Origin: Alphaproteobacteria bacterium
GTDB taxonomy: Bacteria; Pseudomonadota; Alphaproteobacteria; ATCC43930; CGMCC-115725
Assembly (NCBI GenBank): GCA_028871455.1
Contig: JAGWNF010000009.1
Location: 48,528-112,527, forward strand
Length of the DNA: 64,000 nucleotides
Direction of reading: 5' to 3'
The position numbers were made by a program, and so were the translations under genes. The notes beneath the pieces are model-generated. The model saw only the letters and a list, made by a program, of their open reading frames with translations, was not told the DNA's origin and did not search any database. The number at the start of each line of letters is the position of its first letter. Position 1 is the first letter of the stretch. This document shows positions 34,142-45,277 of this stretch, one piece after another.

Positions 34142-34474
34142 CTACGCTGCTGCGCGCGGCCCGAACACGATAACGGCGGCACCCACGAGACAGATCAACG
34201 CGCCGAGGACATCCCAGCGGTCCGGCCTAACGCCTTCGGCGCTCCACAGCCACATCAAAGAGGCAATAATATAGACACCACCATAGGCGGCATAGGCGCG
34301 TCCGGCTGCCGCGGTATCGACTTGGGTCAATAGCCATGCGAAGAGCATCAGCGAAACGATACCAGGCGCGATCCACAGCCCCGATTTGCCATCGCGAATC
34401 CAAGCCCAGAAACTGAAGCAACCGGCGATCTCGAAGGACGCGGCGGCGACATAAACAATCGCAGTCTTTATCAC
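34142..34474 (-). CDS. UPF0060 (YnfA-family) small membrane protein
   Basis: 110 residues from a GTG at 34474, which has GGAGGA 7 bases upstream. Four helices with the YnfA pattern: [70 protein letters not shown]. YnfA is related to small multidrug-resistance exporters. Its start overlaps the MerR stop (GTGA), so it is controlled with the regulator at 34471, which is unusual. Confidence 0.85.
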   Translation of the reverse strand: MIKTAIVYVAAASFEIAGCFSFWAWIRDGKSGLWIAPGIVSLMLFAWLLTQVDTAAAGRAYAAYGGVYIIASLMWLWSAEGVRPDRWDVLGALICLVGAAVIVFGPRAAA

Positions 34475-34914
34475 CGGCTCTTCCTCCGGGTTGTCGAACA
34501 TCCGCAGTCATGCGTGGGCGCCGCCATATCCTGGAGGATCACGCAGTCTGGTCCGGGACCACCTGAGCAGACAGCATCACAGCGATTAATGAAATCGGTC
34601 AGATTGCGCTCAAGTCCTTTCAGCTCGGCCAGCTTCTTGCGTACCGCGTTTAGATGCACCTGCGCGATGGATCGCGCCTCCGTGCACGACCGGTCTTGGT
34701 CCTCGGTGAGCGCCACAAGCGAGCGAACCTGCTCGATCGGAAAGCCGAACTCGCGACATTGCCTGATAAAGGTCAACCGCCTGCCGTCGCCGTCGCCATA
34801 GGTTCGTTGGCCGCCTTCGCGACGGGCCGGCGCGGGCAGCAGCCCGATTTCCTCGTAATAGCGAATGGTGGGCGCATTCGTGCGGGTGCGCCGCGCAAGT
34901 TCACCGATCTTCAT
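34471..34914 (-). CDS. MerR-family metalloregulator, module copy 2
   Basis: 147 residues starting [31 protein letters not shown], very close to CadR/PbrR. Cysteines C53, C77, C112, C116 and C124 are followed by a C-terminal CGC. C77 and C112 match CadR ligands, while [13 protein letters not shown] has a five-residue insertion shared with copy 1 at 27533. It is divergent from the ECC operon copy 2 and overlaps the ynfA-like gene downstream. It likely senses a soft divalent metal. Confidence 0.87.
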   Translation of the reverse strand: MKIGELARRTRTNAPTIRYYEEIGLLPAPARREGGQRTYGDGDGRRLTFIRQCREFGFPIEQVRSLVALTEDQDRSCTEARSIAQVHLNAVRKKLAELKGLERNLTDFINRCDAVCSGGPGPDCVILQDMAAPTHDCGCSTTRRKSR

Positions 34915-34942
34915 GGCACAAATAACTCCTCAAAATAGGGGC

Positions 34943-34973
34943 TTGAACCTCAAGTTACTTGAAGTCCTATCTT
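34943..34973 (+). promoter_or_regulatory. MerR-type promoter/operator of module copy 2
   Basis: TTGAAC, a 19-base spacer, TATCTT. The spacer holds the dyad ACCTCAAGT-T-ACTTGAAGT (34947-34965) and matches the copy 1 spacer at 18 of 19 positions. The half-sites resemble the SoxR box but with one fewer central base. Confidence 0.75.
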
Positions 34974-35009
34974 CTGACCATCGCCGATCGCCAAGCATGG
35001 GGAACAAGG

Positions 35010-35372
35010 ATGGATGCCCACGAATCTCCCCCGAAGCCGATTGCCTGCACATTGAGCGCCGGCGTCTATCAGGAACGCCTCGCGTGGATTGCCGAGCTCA
35101 ACCAAGCGGCGCTGCAAAACGTCCGGCGCGAGAGCGCGAGGCTGATCCTCGCCTATGATCCGCGCGCCGCCGTCCGCGTTCGCGAGATGATTCGCCGCGA
35201 ACAAGAATGCTGTGCGTTTCTCCAGTTCGATTTGAACGAGAGTGAGAAAGAGCTGACGCTCGCCATCACGGCGCCGCATGCGGCGAGAGACACGCTCGAC
35301 ACCCTGTTCGATCCCTTTCTGACAGGAGCGAGCGCGAGGGGTTCATGTGCATGTGCGACGGTCGCCCGATGA
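35010..35372 (+). CDS. ECC-motif soluble protein, copy 2 (unnamed family)
   Basis: 120 residues, aligned end to end with the copy at 27067: IACTL (C13), the helix RLAWIAELNQAAL, the strand LILAYDP, RREQECCAFLQFD (C67, C68), LTLAITAPHAA and LFDPF. It ends with a CAC pair (113, 115) not present in copy 1, whose extra cysteines are N-terminal. Added metal-binding ends on a common three-cysteine core suggest a cytoplasmic chaperone or sequestering protein for soft metal. It overlaps the next gene (ATGA). Confidence 0.75.
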   Translation: MDAHESPPKPIACTLSAGVYQERLAWIAELNQAALQNVRRESARLILAYDPRAAVRVREMIRREQECCAFLQFDLNESEKELTLAITAPHAARDTLDTLFDPFLTGASARGSCACATVAR

Positions 35373-35743
35373 CTGACACGGCACGATCGACACGCGGCGA
35401 TCGCGGCGCAGCGGTCGCCGCATCGGCGGCAGGCGTCGCCGCAGCGGGCACATTCGCTTGTGCGGCATGTTGCATTCTGCCGTTCGCTTTACCCGCCGCC
35501 GTGCTGGCGGTCGCCGGCGGTGCGCTGGCGTGGCTGGCGAGTATCTATGAAGGAGCGATTGTCGCAGCGATTGCACTCGTCGCGGCCGCTTGGATCTGGG
35601 TCATCAGGCAATCATTGCGCGCACGAAAGCGGCCCGCGATGCCGACCGTAATGGTGATGCTTGCGGCCTCAGTCATGCTGACCCTCGCCTATCACTGGCC
35701 ATCGATCGAGCCGATCGCTGTTGCTGCGCTCAACGCTCGATAA
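35369..35743 (+). CDS. CC-motif membrane protein, copy 2 (MerC-like)
   Basis: 124 residues with three or four helices. The first helix has ACAACCILPFALPAAVLA, again a vicinal pair placed as in mercury importers; further helices are AIVAAIALVAAAWIWVI and PTVMVMLAASVMLTLAY. It lacks the cysteine-rich tail of copy 1. It is translated together with the ECC gene by the ATGA overlap, implying that the two products meet. Confidence 0.72.
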   Translation: MTDTARSTRGDRGAAVAASAAGVAAAGTFACAACCILPFALPAAVLAVAGGALAWLASIYEGAIVAAIALVAAAWIWVIRQSLRARKRPAMPTVMVMLAASVMLTLAYHWPSIEPIAVAALNAR

Positions 35744-35780
35744 TCGGCCGGGCAGCGCTCAACCCTCGGAGGAAAAAAAG

Positions 35781-36245
35781 ATGATCGACACCGGGTCGAA
35801 CGGCCGCTCATGGCTGAGAGCTGTGGGCATCGGCATCGCCGTTGCCGTGGTGACGGCGATCGTCATGCTTGCACTCACCTTTGCTGGTGCGTCGCCCTTT
35901 CCCAAACCGCCCTCGCTCGCATTCGCTGAAACCGTGCTACGCCGACCGCTTCCGTTGCCAGTGGGATTGCTGTTCCATGCTGCCTACGTGACATTCTGGT
36001 CGGTGATCTTCGTCCGCTATTTTCCGAGACGCGACATTAAGACCGCATTGGCACTCGCTGGAGCACTCTGGCTGGCGATCCTCGTCCTCTTCTTCCCGGT
36101 TGTAGGATGGGGGATTGCGGGTCTCAAGGTCAGCCCAAAACTCATTCCGGCATCATTTGTCCCACATCTACTATTTGGCCTCTTCCTCTGGGGATTGGAC
36201 CGGTATGTCCCTCACGCGATCTCCAGACATTCCCGCGCCACGTGA
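35781..36245 (+). CDS. Multi-helix membrane protein, module copy 2
   Basis: 154 residues with about five helices, a paralogue of the 26161 protein over its whole length (shared PLAFAETVL/SLAFAETVL, RPLPLPxGLLFH, AYVTFWSV, FFPVVGWG, SPKLI, SFVPHLLFGLFLWGLDR). The function is unknown. GGAGG precedes the ATG at 35781, 37 bases after the preceding gene. Being last in both copies, it is a constant part of the module. Confidence 0.75.
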   Translation: MIDTGSNGRSWLRAVGIGIAVAVVTAIVMLALTFAGASPFPKPPSLAFAETVLRRPLPLPVGLLFHAAYVTFWSVIFVRYFPRRDIKTALALAGALWLAILVLFFPVVGWGIAGLKVSPKLIPASFVPHLLFGLFLWGLDRYVPHAISRHSRAT

Positions 36246-36435
36246 TCAGGCGCGACTCCGGCGGGTCACATATCGCACGACCTACCCACTAGGCTGCTCG
36301 GATGTCGGATACATGTTTTAGGCCGCATGCGAACCGCCGCGGCGGCGCGCCGACTAGTTTCAAACCACGGTTGCGTTCCATAAGAATCCCTGACTCAGCG
36401 ATCGGCAAGCACTGGGACCGCCCCAAGCGATTCAT

Positions 36436-38886
<2,451 letters not shown>

Positions 38887-38935
38887 GGCCGCTTCCTTTC
38901 GCAACAACTCGGGGATTCGGAGAAATCGGCAATGG

Positions 38936-39616
38936 TCATACGGGTGGCCGCAGCTTCACGAACAGGCCGAACCACATCGACCAGAGGCCGAGGGCGACCA
39001 AGACCAGGCCGGTCCAGATGGGCGCGCGGCGAGACAGGCCGGCGAGCCAGTCGAGCGCCGCTCGGGCCGGTGCAAAGAGCATGGCGACGATGAGGGGCAA
39101 CGATAACGCCAGACCGAATAGGGCCAGCGAAAGAAAGCCCGTCGCCAAGGTTGCGCCCGATGCACCGCCCGCAACGGCCGAACCGAAGAGCACGAAAAGC
39201 AGCGGCGCCGCGCAGGCGGGAATGTTGAGGCCGAAGAGCACGCCGAGACCGGCCGATTTGCCCAGCCCGGATAAATGGGAAAGGCGCGGACCGACGCTCA
39301 CCATTAGCGGGCCGGCCCGACCGGTAACAAAGAGAAGGCCGAGTCCGACATACACCAAGGCCAAGGCGATCCACGCAGCCTTCTGCAAGCCCAGAAACGC
39401 TGTGCCCAATGCCACAGCCAGAACGCCGAGCGCGCCGATGAAGAGCGCTCGGGTCACTGCAAAGAGGCTGACCTCGGCGAGCTTGCCACTCGCACTCCGG
39501 CCTTCCATGTGCTTCACGAAGATCAAGGTCGAGCCGATCGTGCACGGCTCGGCGAACCCGAGGAGGCCAAGCCCCAGGGGCAGCAGCACGGTGCTCGTGA
39601 GGGTGAACGCGGTCAC
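38936..39616 (-). CDS. CcdA-like thiol-transporting membrane protein
   Basis: 226 residues with about six helices. Its opening LLPLGLGLLGFAEPCTIGSTLIF and later FGLNIPACAAPLLFVLFG carry the two cysteines expected in the CcdA/DsbD electron-carrying domain. It moves reducing power across the inner membrane. The GTG start overlaps the stop of the MerP-like gene. In this operon it may keep HMA or ATPase cysteines reduced (inferred). A related, broken gene lies divergently at 40509. Confidence 0.78.
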   Translation of the reverse strand: MTAFTLTSTVLLPLGLGLLGFAEPCTIGSTLIFVKHMEGRSASGKLAEVSLFAVTRALFIGALGVLAVALGTAFLGLQKAAWIALALVYVGLGLLFVTGRAGPLMVSVGPRLSHLSGLGKSAGLGVLFGLNIPACAAPLLFVLFGSAVAGGASGATLATGFLSLALFGLALSLPLIVAMLFAPARAALDWLAGLSRRAPIWTGLVLVALGLWSMWFGLFVKLRPPV

Positions 39617-39831
39617 GGAACACGGCTGGTCACGCGATAGCCCGGCCGTTCGACGACAGCGACGAGCTTATCTTCGGTGGTGCTTGCCGGATCATAAAGC
39701 ACGCGCGCTTCGCCGTTCTCGAAGCTGACGGCCGCGCTCTTGACGCCGGGCTCGCGTTCCACCAGAGCCTTGATGGTGTTGGCGCAACCATCGCAGTGCA
39801 TGCCTTGGACCTTCAGCGTCACGGATTTCAC
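39613..39831 (-). CDS. MerP-like HMA-domain protein
   Basis: 72 residues: one HMA domain with GMHCDGC at residues 10-16 and the fold end PGYRVTSRVP. There is no signal peptide, unlike classical periplasmic MerP, so it probably acts in the cytoplasm, passing metal to the ATPase HMA domain. It overlaps merR upstream and the CcdA-like gene downstream, in one operon. Confidence 0.88.
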   Translation of the reverse strand: MKSVTLKVQGMHCDGCANTIKALVEREPGVKSAAVSFENGEARVLYDPASTTEDKLVAVVERPGYRVTSRVP

Positions 39832-40349
39832 GTCGCTCTCCTTTGCTGCCGGTTGTCGGTTCCGAACTTTCCGTTCTGCCTTCGTCGCTTGGGCGGGATC
39901 GCCGGCAGCGGGCCATCGGCCCTGATCCGCGGCGGCGGAGGGCCGTGGTCAGGTTCGAGCGTGTCGAGGATCGTGCAGGCTTGCAATCCGCCACGGCCCG
40001 GGCAAACAGCGATGAGGGATTCCAGAGCGAAGCCGATCTGGCGGAGCTGCTCGATCTTCCGCTTTACCTCCTCGAGTTTCGCAATCGCTTGGCTGCGGAC
40101 CATAGAGCAGTCGGCGGCCGGGTCGGCTCTAAGTGACAGCAGCTCCTGGATCTCGTGCAGCGAGAAGCCAATTTGCTGCGCCTGGCGAATAAACTTGATC
40201 CGCTTGACTAGCTCCGGCGAATAGACGCGGAAGCCGGAGCTCTGCGGCTTCCTGGGTTGCTCGATCAGCCCGCGCCGCTCATAGAAACGGATTGTTTCGA
40301 CGCCCACGTCCGCTTCGCGGGCGGCTTTTGCGATGGTCAGGTCTTTCAT
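39828..40349 (-). CDS. merR: MerR-family regulator, Hg-type cysteines
   Basis: 173 residues: HTH (LTIAKAAREADVGVETIRFYERRGLIE), then C81, C116 and C125 (ADCSMVR and AVCPGRGGLQACTIL). The spacings 35 and 9 are exactly those of MerR mercury ligands. A ~40-residue proline/arginine-rich tail is extra. It is the first gene of its own operon, with a mer-type promoter reading into it (40372-40403), so it is self-controlled, and the operon ATPase should respond to mercury. Confidence 0.9.
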   Translation of the reverse strand: MKDLTIAKAAREADVGVETIRFYERRGLIEQPRKPQSSGFRVYSPELVKRIKFIRQAQQIGFSLHEIQELLSLRADPAADCSMVRSQAIAKLEEVKRKIEQLRQIGFALESLIAVCPGRGGLQACTILDTLEPDHGPPPPRIRADGPLPAIPPKRRRQNGKFGTDNRQQRRAT

Positions 40350-40371
40350 GGTCTCACCTCGTCACAATGAG

Positions 40372-40403
40372 AATATAGGGTCCGTACCCTAGTACGGAGT
40401 CAA
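40372..40403 (-). promoter_or_regulatory. mer-type promoter of the merR - HMA - CcdA - ATPase operon
   Basis: On the minus strand TTGACT is followed after 20 bases by TATATT (19 if CTATAT is the -10). The spacer holds the perfect dyad CCGTAC-CCTA-GTACGG (40382-40397), the classic mer operator type (TTGACTCCGTAC...GTACGG). Confidence 0.8.
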
Positions 40404-40425
40404 GACGCCCGCTAAATCCTCTCCG

Positions 40426-40456
40426 TTGACTCCGTACCGCGGTACAGGATGTACCA
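40426..40456 (+). promoter_or_regulatory. mer-type operator facing the broken CcdA-like gene
   Basis: TTGACTCCGTAC recurs, now on the plus strand, followed by GCGGTAC to give a palindrome GTACCGCGGTAC (40434-40445). With a 19-base spacer the -10 would be GTACCA, a weak box. It is back-to-back with the minus-strand operator. Confidence 0.6.
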
Positions 40457-40508
40457 ATGTAGGCGGATCGTGCGAGGCCTCTGAGCCGCAGAAAGAACAG
40501 GGTCTTCG

Positions 40509-41225
40509 ATGGGCAGCGACACCATAGCGGCCTGGCTCAACCAAGCGTCGGGCATGTCGGCCTTGGTGCTGGCGGCGGTCGCGCTGGCCGGTCTCCTCGT
40601 CGGGGTCGCGCCGAGCTCCTTCCCGCTCTACTGGATATGTCGGCGGCCAGGCCTCCGGACGGGCGAAGAGCCTCCTGTTATCCGCCGGCTTCGTTCTCGG
40701 TCAGGCGACCGTCGACGCCGGGATCGGCATCCTCTTCGGCTTCCTCGGTCTCACGGTGGTGATCACGATCGCGCGCAATCTCGCGCTGACGAACCTACTT
40801 ATCGCGGGAATCCTGGTTGTCCTCGGCCTCGCGCTCCTGCGCAAAATCCACATCGTCCTGCCGGTCTTGCGCACGGAGGCGCGGCGCGTGGATAGCTTCG
40901 CGGCGGCTTATGCGTTGGGTGTTCCTTTCGGGCTCACCACCTGCCCGGCCTGCACGCCGATGGTCCTGCCGGTGCTGGGCGCGGCCGCCGCCACGGGCTC
41001 GCCGTGGCTCGGCGGCCTTCTGCTCTTTGTCTTTGGCCTCGCGCGGGAGTCCCGCTTCTCGTGGTCGGCGCCGCGGCGCACGCGGTCAAGCGGGTGCCGC
41101 GCTTCACGTTCTGGGTGCCGACGATCGAGCGCGCCGGCGGGGTGCTGTTGCTGATCGCCGCGCTCTTCTTCCTTTACCAGAGCGCCGCGTACTGGGGTCT
41201 GGTGCCGCCTCTCCTCCTGCAATGA
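40509..41225 (+). pseudogene. CcdA/DsbD-like membrane protein, two frameshifts
   Basis: Three frames join to one protein: LVLAAVALAGLLVGVAPSSFPLY, then GYVGGQASGRAKSLLLSAGF ... VPFGLTTCPACTPMVLPVLGAA, then GVPLLVVGAAAHAVKRVPRF ... YWGLVPPLLLQ. Breaks are near 40630 and near 41045; the second is explained by a lost G in a G run. The TCPACTP cysteines mark the CcdA type. It lies downstream of a mer-like operator. Either it is a pseudogene or the sequence has indel errors. Confidence 0.78.
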
Positions 41226-41750
41226 ATTCCAAGCTCCTCCTCGCTCCCTTTGAGCGCACGAGAGCGGATACGTTTGACATTAGTAGTCTCAACTCCGTTC
41301 GAGTCCTGCAAAGCTCGGGTCGGGCATGGCGCCATGGCGTCCGAAACTTCCCGGAATATGCATCAATGCATCAAACCGGCTCCGGCATTCAGGATTTAGA
41401 GACTTTGCCGAGAGCGTGCGCTTCTACGCCCCGATAGTACCAAATGCTTCACAGCCTTCCAAAATAGTACGAAATTCAGGCGGTGCCGTCAGGCATCTGG
41501 TTCGATACGTCTTGAGGAAGGCCAACCACCTACGCCCAAATATGCTGACACGATCCCTCGGGGTACGATTTGTCCCCTCACCGCCGGTCACAGCATCGAT
41601 GACTGATGCACCACCGCTCTTCGCGGCCTTTGCGAAGCAACACCTCAGACGGCGCTTGCTTTCGGGAAATTGTCCACTTCCACAGGTCGGCGGGCCGTGA
41701 TCTGACTCGGTGGCCTCCTGCTCTTCTCTTTGAAATTGTGCAAGGGTCGC
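41226..41750. other. Gap between the merR/ATPase and copper modules
   Basis: About 525 bases without an intact gene. It contains the coding relic at 41424-41534; the remainder shows no family features. Confidence 0.4.
41424..41534 (-). pseudogene. Relic of the FLxTYxTxCLTP coding repeat, copy 2
   Basis: The minus strand reads RRWLAFLKTYRTRCLTAPP followed by EFRTILEGCEAFGTIGA and a stop at 41424. It aligns with the pieces at 19.7 kb and 54.7 kb, and shares GGTTCGATACGT and GAGGAAGGCCA (or close) with the latter on the plus strand. Upstream residues do not match the 54.7 kb copy. Confidence 0.6.
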
Positions 41751-41781
41751 TTGACCTTCCAGCAACTGGAAGCCCTATGTA
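41751..41781 (+). promoter_or_regulatory. CueR-type copper promoter
   Basis: TTGACC, a 19-base spacer, TATGTA. The spacer carries CTTCCAG-CAA-CTGGAAG (41756-41772), the CueR box pattern. A second dyad TTCCAG-TTGA-CTGGAA lies just downstream (41784-41799). It drives the HMA - copA - cueR operon. Confidence 0.85.
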
Positions 41782-41810
41782 GGTTCCAGTTGACTGGAAG
41801 GAGTAGACCA

Positions 41811-42098
41811 ATGGATACACGCGGATCGCCCGGAAAGGGCGGCAGCACGGCCATGCTATCGATCTCCGGCATGACGTGCGACGGCTGCGCGAAAACCGTG
41901 ACGCGCATCCTCTCGCGCGTGCCGGGTGTGAGCAGCGCGAAGGTGGATTTCGCAACCAATCGCGCGGTGGTCACCGGCAGCGCGCATTTGGACGTGCTTA
42001 TCGCCGCGGTGCAGGCTGCCGGCTACGGCGCGCAACCGATGGGAAGCGATACGATCGAACGAGGGCAGAATGAGCGTAGCGGAAGCGGTTGTTGCTGA
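41811..42098 (+). CDS. CopZ-like copper chaperone HMA protein
   Basis: 95 residues with [15 protein letters not shown] (CxxC) in an HMA fold and an added GCC at the end. It carries Cu(I) in the cytoplasm to CopA. GGAAGGAG precedes the ATG at 41811. Its end overlaps copA by 29 bases, so the two are made together. The N-terminal ~14 residues are disordered. Confidence 0.88.
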   Translation: MDTRGSPGKGGSTAMLSISGMTCDGCAKTVTRILSRVPGVSSAKVDFATNRAVVTGSAHLDVLIAAVQAAGYGAQPMGSDTIERGQNERSGSGCC

Positions 42099-44475
42099 GC
42101 GCGCCCGTGTCGTCCTGCCGATCGAGGGGATGACCTGCGCCACCTGCGCCGGTCGCGTGGAGAAGGCGCTATGCGCCTTGCCCGGCGTAACGGCGGCGGT
42201 CAACCTTTCGAGCGAGCAGGCAGACATACAATTCGATCCGGTCCGCGTTGCGCCGGCTACCCTCGCCGACGCCGTGGAACGTGCCGGCTACGACGTGCCG
42301 CATGAGAGGCGCGAGCTCGCGATCTCCGGTATGACCTGTGCCACCTGCGCCGGCCGGGTCGAGAAAGCCCTCATGGCTGTGCCCGGCGTGACGCAAGCCG
42401 ACGTCAACCTGGCCAGCGAGAAGGCTTCAGTCGAGGGCCTCGCCGGCGTGCTCCGCCCGGCGGACCTTGTCGCCGCGGTGCACCGCGCCGGCTATGAGGC
42501 CGAGCTACTCACTGGCGACGTCGAACGCGATCGCGCGCTGCTCGCCGCCGAGGAGCAGCGACTCCGGCGCGAGACATGGCGGATCGCAGCGGCGATAGCG
42601 CTGAGCGCCCCGCTCCTGCTGTCGATGGTCGGCGTGATGCTGCCGGGATGGCTGCAGCTTGCGCTGGCGACACCGGTGCAGTTCATCGTCGGTGCGCGCT
42701 TCTATGTGGGCGCCTGGAAGGCGCTGCGCGCCAAGACCGGCAACATGGATCTGCTGGTCGCGCTCGGCACATCGACGGCGTATTTCTATAGCCTTTATTT
42801 GATGATCGCCGGTCCGGCCGGCACGCACCTTTATTTCGAGGCCGCGGCCGTGGTGATCGCCCTCATCATGGTCGGCAAGTGGCTCGAGGCGCGCGCCAAG
42901 CGTTCGACCACGGCGGCGATCCAGGCGCTCATGTCCCTGCGGCCGGACCGCGCCTGTGTCGAGCGCGACGGCACCGAGATCGAGGTGCCTGTCGCGGCCG
43001 TGGCGGTGCGCGACATCGTGGTGGTCCGCCCCGGCGAGAAGCTGCCGGTCGATGGCGTCATCGTCAGCGGTCACAGCGAGGTTGACGAAAGTCTGCTGAC
43101 GGGCGAGAGCCTGCCAGTCGCGAAGAACCCTGAGGACAAGGTTACTGGTGGCTCAATCAACGGGAGCGGCCTGTTGCGTATCGAGACGACAGCCGTCGGC
43201 GAGCAATCGGCGCTCTCGCGCATCATCGCGCTGGTGGAGCATGCCCAAGCGAAGAAAGCCCCGGTACAGCGTCTCGTCGATAAGGTCGCGGCTATCTTCG
43301 TGCCCGTCGTCGTAACCATCGCACTGGCGGCATTCTTCGGATGGTGGCTAATCTTCGGCAACGTCACGGCCGGGGTCATCGCCGGGGTCGCGGTGATGGT
43401 CATCGCTTGTCCCTGCTCGCTTGGTCTCGCGACACCGACTGCGCTTATGGTTGGCACCGGCGCCGCAGCCAAGGCTGGAATCCTGATCCGCGATGCCGAG
43501 GCGCTCGAGCGCGCCCACCGGCTCGATACGGTGATCCTGGACAAGACCGGTACCGTGACGGAAGGCAAGCCGGCGGTGACAGAGATTGTCTCGAACGGCA
43601 TCGCGGAGCGCGAACTGCTGACCCTCGCCGCGGCGGCGCAGACCGGCAGCGAGCACCCGCTGGCGCGCGCCGTGCTCGCCAGGGCCGACGGTCTGAAGCT
43701 GCCCAAACTTGAAGCTTTTCATAGCCATGTCGGAATGGGCCTGGCGGCGCAGGTTGCAGGAAAGCGGTTCGCAATCGGCAACCGGCGGCTCATGAGCGAG
43801 CATCGTATTGCGACGGACGATCTCGACACTCAGGCCGCCCGTCTCGAAGAAAAGGGCCGGACGGTGATGTGGATCGCCGCGCTCGCACCCGAGGTGCGGT
43901 TGCTCGGCCTTATCGCCGTGGCCGATCCGGTGAGGCCGACCGCCCGCGCCGCTGTGGAGCACCTCAAGGAGATCGGCATCGAAACGGTGCTGCTGACCGG
44001 CGATAACGAGCGCACCGCCGCGGCGGTGGCAGCGCAACTCGGCATCACGCGCGTCCTGGCGGGCGTACTGCCCGCCGAAAAGGCGGCTGAGGTGCAACGG
44101 CTCCAGGCCGAAGGCAAGCATGTTGGCATGGTCGGCGACGGCGTCAATGACGCACCGGCTCTAGCGGCGGCGGATATCGGCATTGCGATGGGCAGCGGTT
44201 CCGACGTGGCGATGCAGACGGCAGGCATCACCCTGATGCGGAGCGATCCACTGCTGGTCGGCGACGCCATCGCGGTGAGCCGGGCCACCTACCGCAAGAT
44301 CCGCCAGGGCCTGTTCTGGGCGTTCTTCTACAATGTGATCGGCATGCCGGCGGCGGCGCTGGGTTTCCTGAACCCGGTGATCGCCGGCGCCGCGATGGCG
44401 CTTTCGTCCGTGAGCGTCGTATCGAACGCGTTGCTGCTGCGCCGCTGGCGGCCGGCGACGAACGGGAAGGCGTAG
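42070..44475 (+). CDS. copA: Copper-exporting P1B-type ATPase CopA
   Basis: 801 residues: two HMA domains ([15 protein letters not shown] at about 20-34 and 87-101), eight membrane helices, canonical [13 protein letters not shown] in the transport helix, [20 protein letters not shown] and [10 protein letters not shown]. It pumps Cu(I) to the periplasm with ATP. It lies between a copper chaperone and cueR under a CueR-type promoter. Compared with the ATPase at 36436 it has the standard CPC site. Confidence 0.96.
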   Translation: MSVAEAVVAERARVVLPIEGMTCATCAGRVEKALCALPGVTAAVNLSSEQADIQFDPVRVAPATLADAVERAGYDVPHERRELAISGMTCATCAGRVEKALMAVPGVTQADVNLASEKASVEGLAGVLRPADLVAAVHRAGYEAELLTGDVERDRALLAAEEQRLRRETWRIAAAIALSAPLLLSMVGVMLPGWLQLALATPVQFIVGARFYVGAWKALRAKTGNMDLLVALGTSTAYFYSLYLMIAGPAGTHLYFEAAAVVIALIMVGKWLEARAKRSTTAAIQALMSLRPDRACVERDGTEIEVPVAAVAVRDIVVVRPGEKLPVDGVIVSGHSEVDESLLTGESLPVAKNPEDKVTGGSINGSGLLRIETTAVGEQSALSRIIALVEHAQAKKAPVQRLVDKVAAIFVPVVVTIALAAFFGWWLIFGNVTAGVIAGVAVMVIACPCSLGLATPTALMVGTGAAAKAGILIRDAEALERAHRLDTVILDKTGTVTEGKPAVTEIVSNGIAERELLTLAAAAQTGSEHPLARAVLARADGLKLPKLEAFHSHVGMGLAAQVAGKRFAIGNRRLMSEHRIATDDLDTQAARLEEKGRTVMWIAALAPEVRLLGLIAVADPVRPTARAAVEHLKEIGIETVLLTGDNERTAAAVAAQLGITRVLAGVLPAEKAAEVQRLQAEGKHVGMVGDGVNDAPALAAADIGIAMGSGSDVAMQTAGITLMRSDPLLVGDAIAVSRATYRKIRQGLFWAFFYNVIGMPAAALGFLNPVIAGAAMALSSVSVVSNALLLRRWRPATNGKA

Positions 44476-44479
44476 CCCC

Positions 44480-44899
44480 ATGAACACGCAAACCAATGGC
44501 TTCATGACCATCGGCGAGGCAGCATCCCGCTCCGGCATGCCGCCCAAGACCATTCGCTTTTACGAGGAAATCGGTCTCATCGGACCCGCCGAGCGGTTCA
44601 AGAATCAGTATCGCGCTTACAGCGAGAGCGACGTACACACGCTGCGCTTCATTCATCGGGCGCGAAGCCTGGGCTTTGCGCTCAAGGATATCCGCGCGCT
44701 TCTTGCGCTCTATCGCGACCGACGGCGTGCGAGCCGCGAGGTGAAACGCCTTGCGCTTCGGCACGTCGCCGAGGTGGACCACAAGATCGCGGAGCTGACC
44801 GCGATCCGCAACGCGATCGCGGACCTCGCCAAACGGTGCCACGGCGACGACCGGCCCGAGTGTCCGATCCTCGACGAACTCGACGCGACGACACACTGA
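44480..44899 (+). CDS. cueR: CueR copper-responsive regulator
   Basis: 139 residues: HTH (MTIGEAASRSGMPPKTIRFYEEIGLI), dimer helix, C120 and C128 (KRCHGDDRPECPIL) with an 8-residue gap as in CueR. A serine (S85), not a cysteine, sits at the position that in MerR binds Hg, which marks monovalent-metal sensing. It follows copA by 4 bases and probably binds the box at 41756. Confidence 0.92.
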   Translation: MNTQTNGFMTIGEAASRSGMPPKTIRFYEEIGLIGPAERFKNQYRAYSESDVHTLRFIHRARSLGFALKDIRALLALYRDRRRASREVKRLALRHVAEVDHKIAELTAIRNAIADLAKRCHGDDRPECPILDELDATTH

Positions 44900-44910
44900 C
44901 CGGAGGACCC

Positions 44911-45273
44911 ATGACCGCAGAGCTGATCCAAAAAACCTGTACACCCTGCCGTGGCGGCATCCCGCCGCTCACCCGTGACGAGGCCGAGGCCTTGCAGGCT
45001 CAAACCCCCGAGTGGGCGCTCCTCGACGATGCCCATCGGATCGAACGCACGTTTCGCTTCAAAAATTTCCGCGAGGCCCTGACATTCGTGCAGGACGTTG
45101 GTGAACTGGCCGAATCTGAGGGCCATCACCCCGACATCAACTTCGGGTGGGGCTACGCGACGGTGTCGCTGCGCACCAAGAAGATCAAGGGCCTCGATGA
45201 GAACGACTTCATCATGGCGGCGAAGATAGACCGTCTGGCAGGGCAATCAGACACGAGTAAAGCAGAACGGTAG
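44911..45273 (+). CDS. phhB: Pterin-4a-carbinolamine dehydratase
   Basis: 120 residues. It dehydrates 4a-hydroxytetrahydropterin. The family motif EGHHPDINFGWGYATVSLRTKKIKGLDENDF is intact, including the HHPD pair. GGAGG precedes the ATG. It is in line with the copper operon, a neighbour pairing without an obvious reason: phenylalanine hydroxylase itself is not in the window. Confidence 0.92.
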   Translation: MTAELIQKTCTPCRGGIPPLTRDEAEALQAQTPEWALLDDAHRIERTFRFKNFREALTFVQDVGELAESEGHHPDINFGWGYATVSLRTKKIKGLDENDFIMAAKIDRLAGQSDTSKAER

Positions 45274-45277
45274 GCTC

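Noticed and set aside
27533..34914. The twin MerR regulators as SoxR homologues, because the dyads look like SoxR boxes
   Set aside because: The CxxCxCx5C iron-sulfur motif is absent; the cysteine layout is closer to CadR/PbrR with an insertion.
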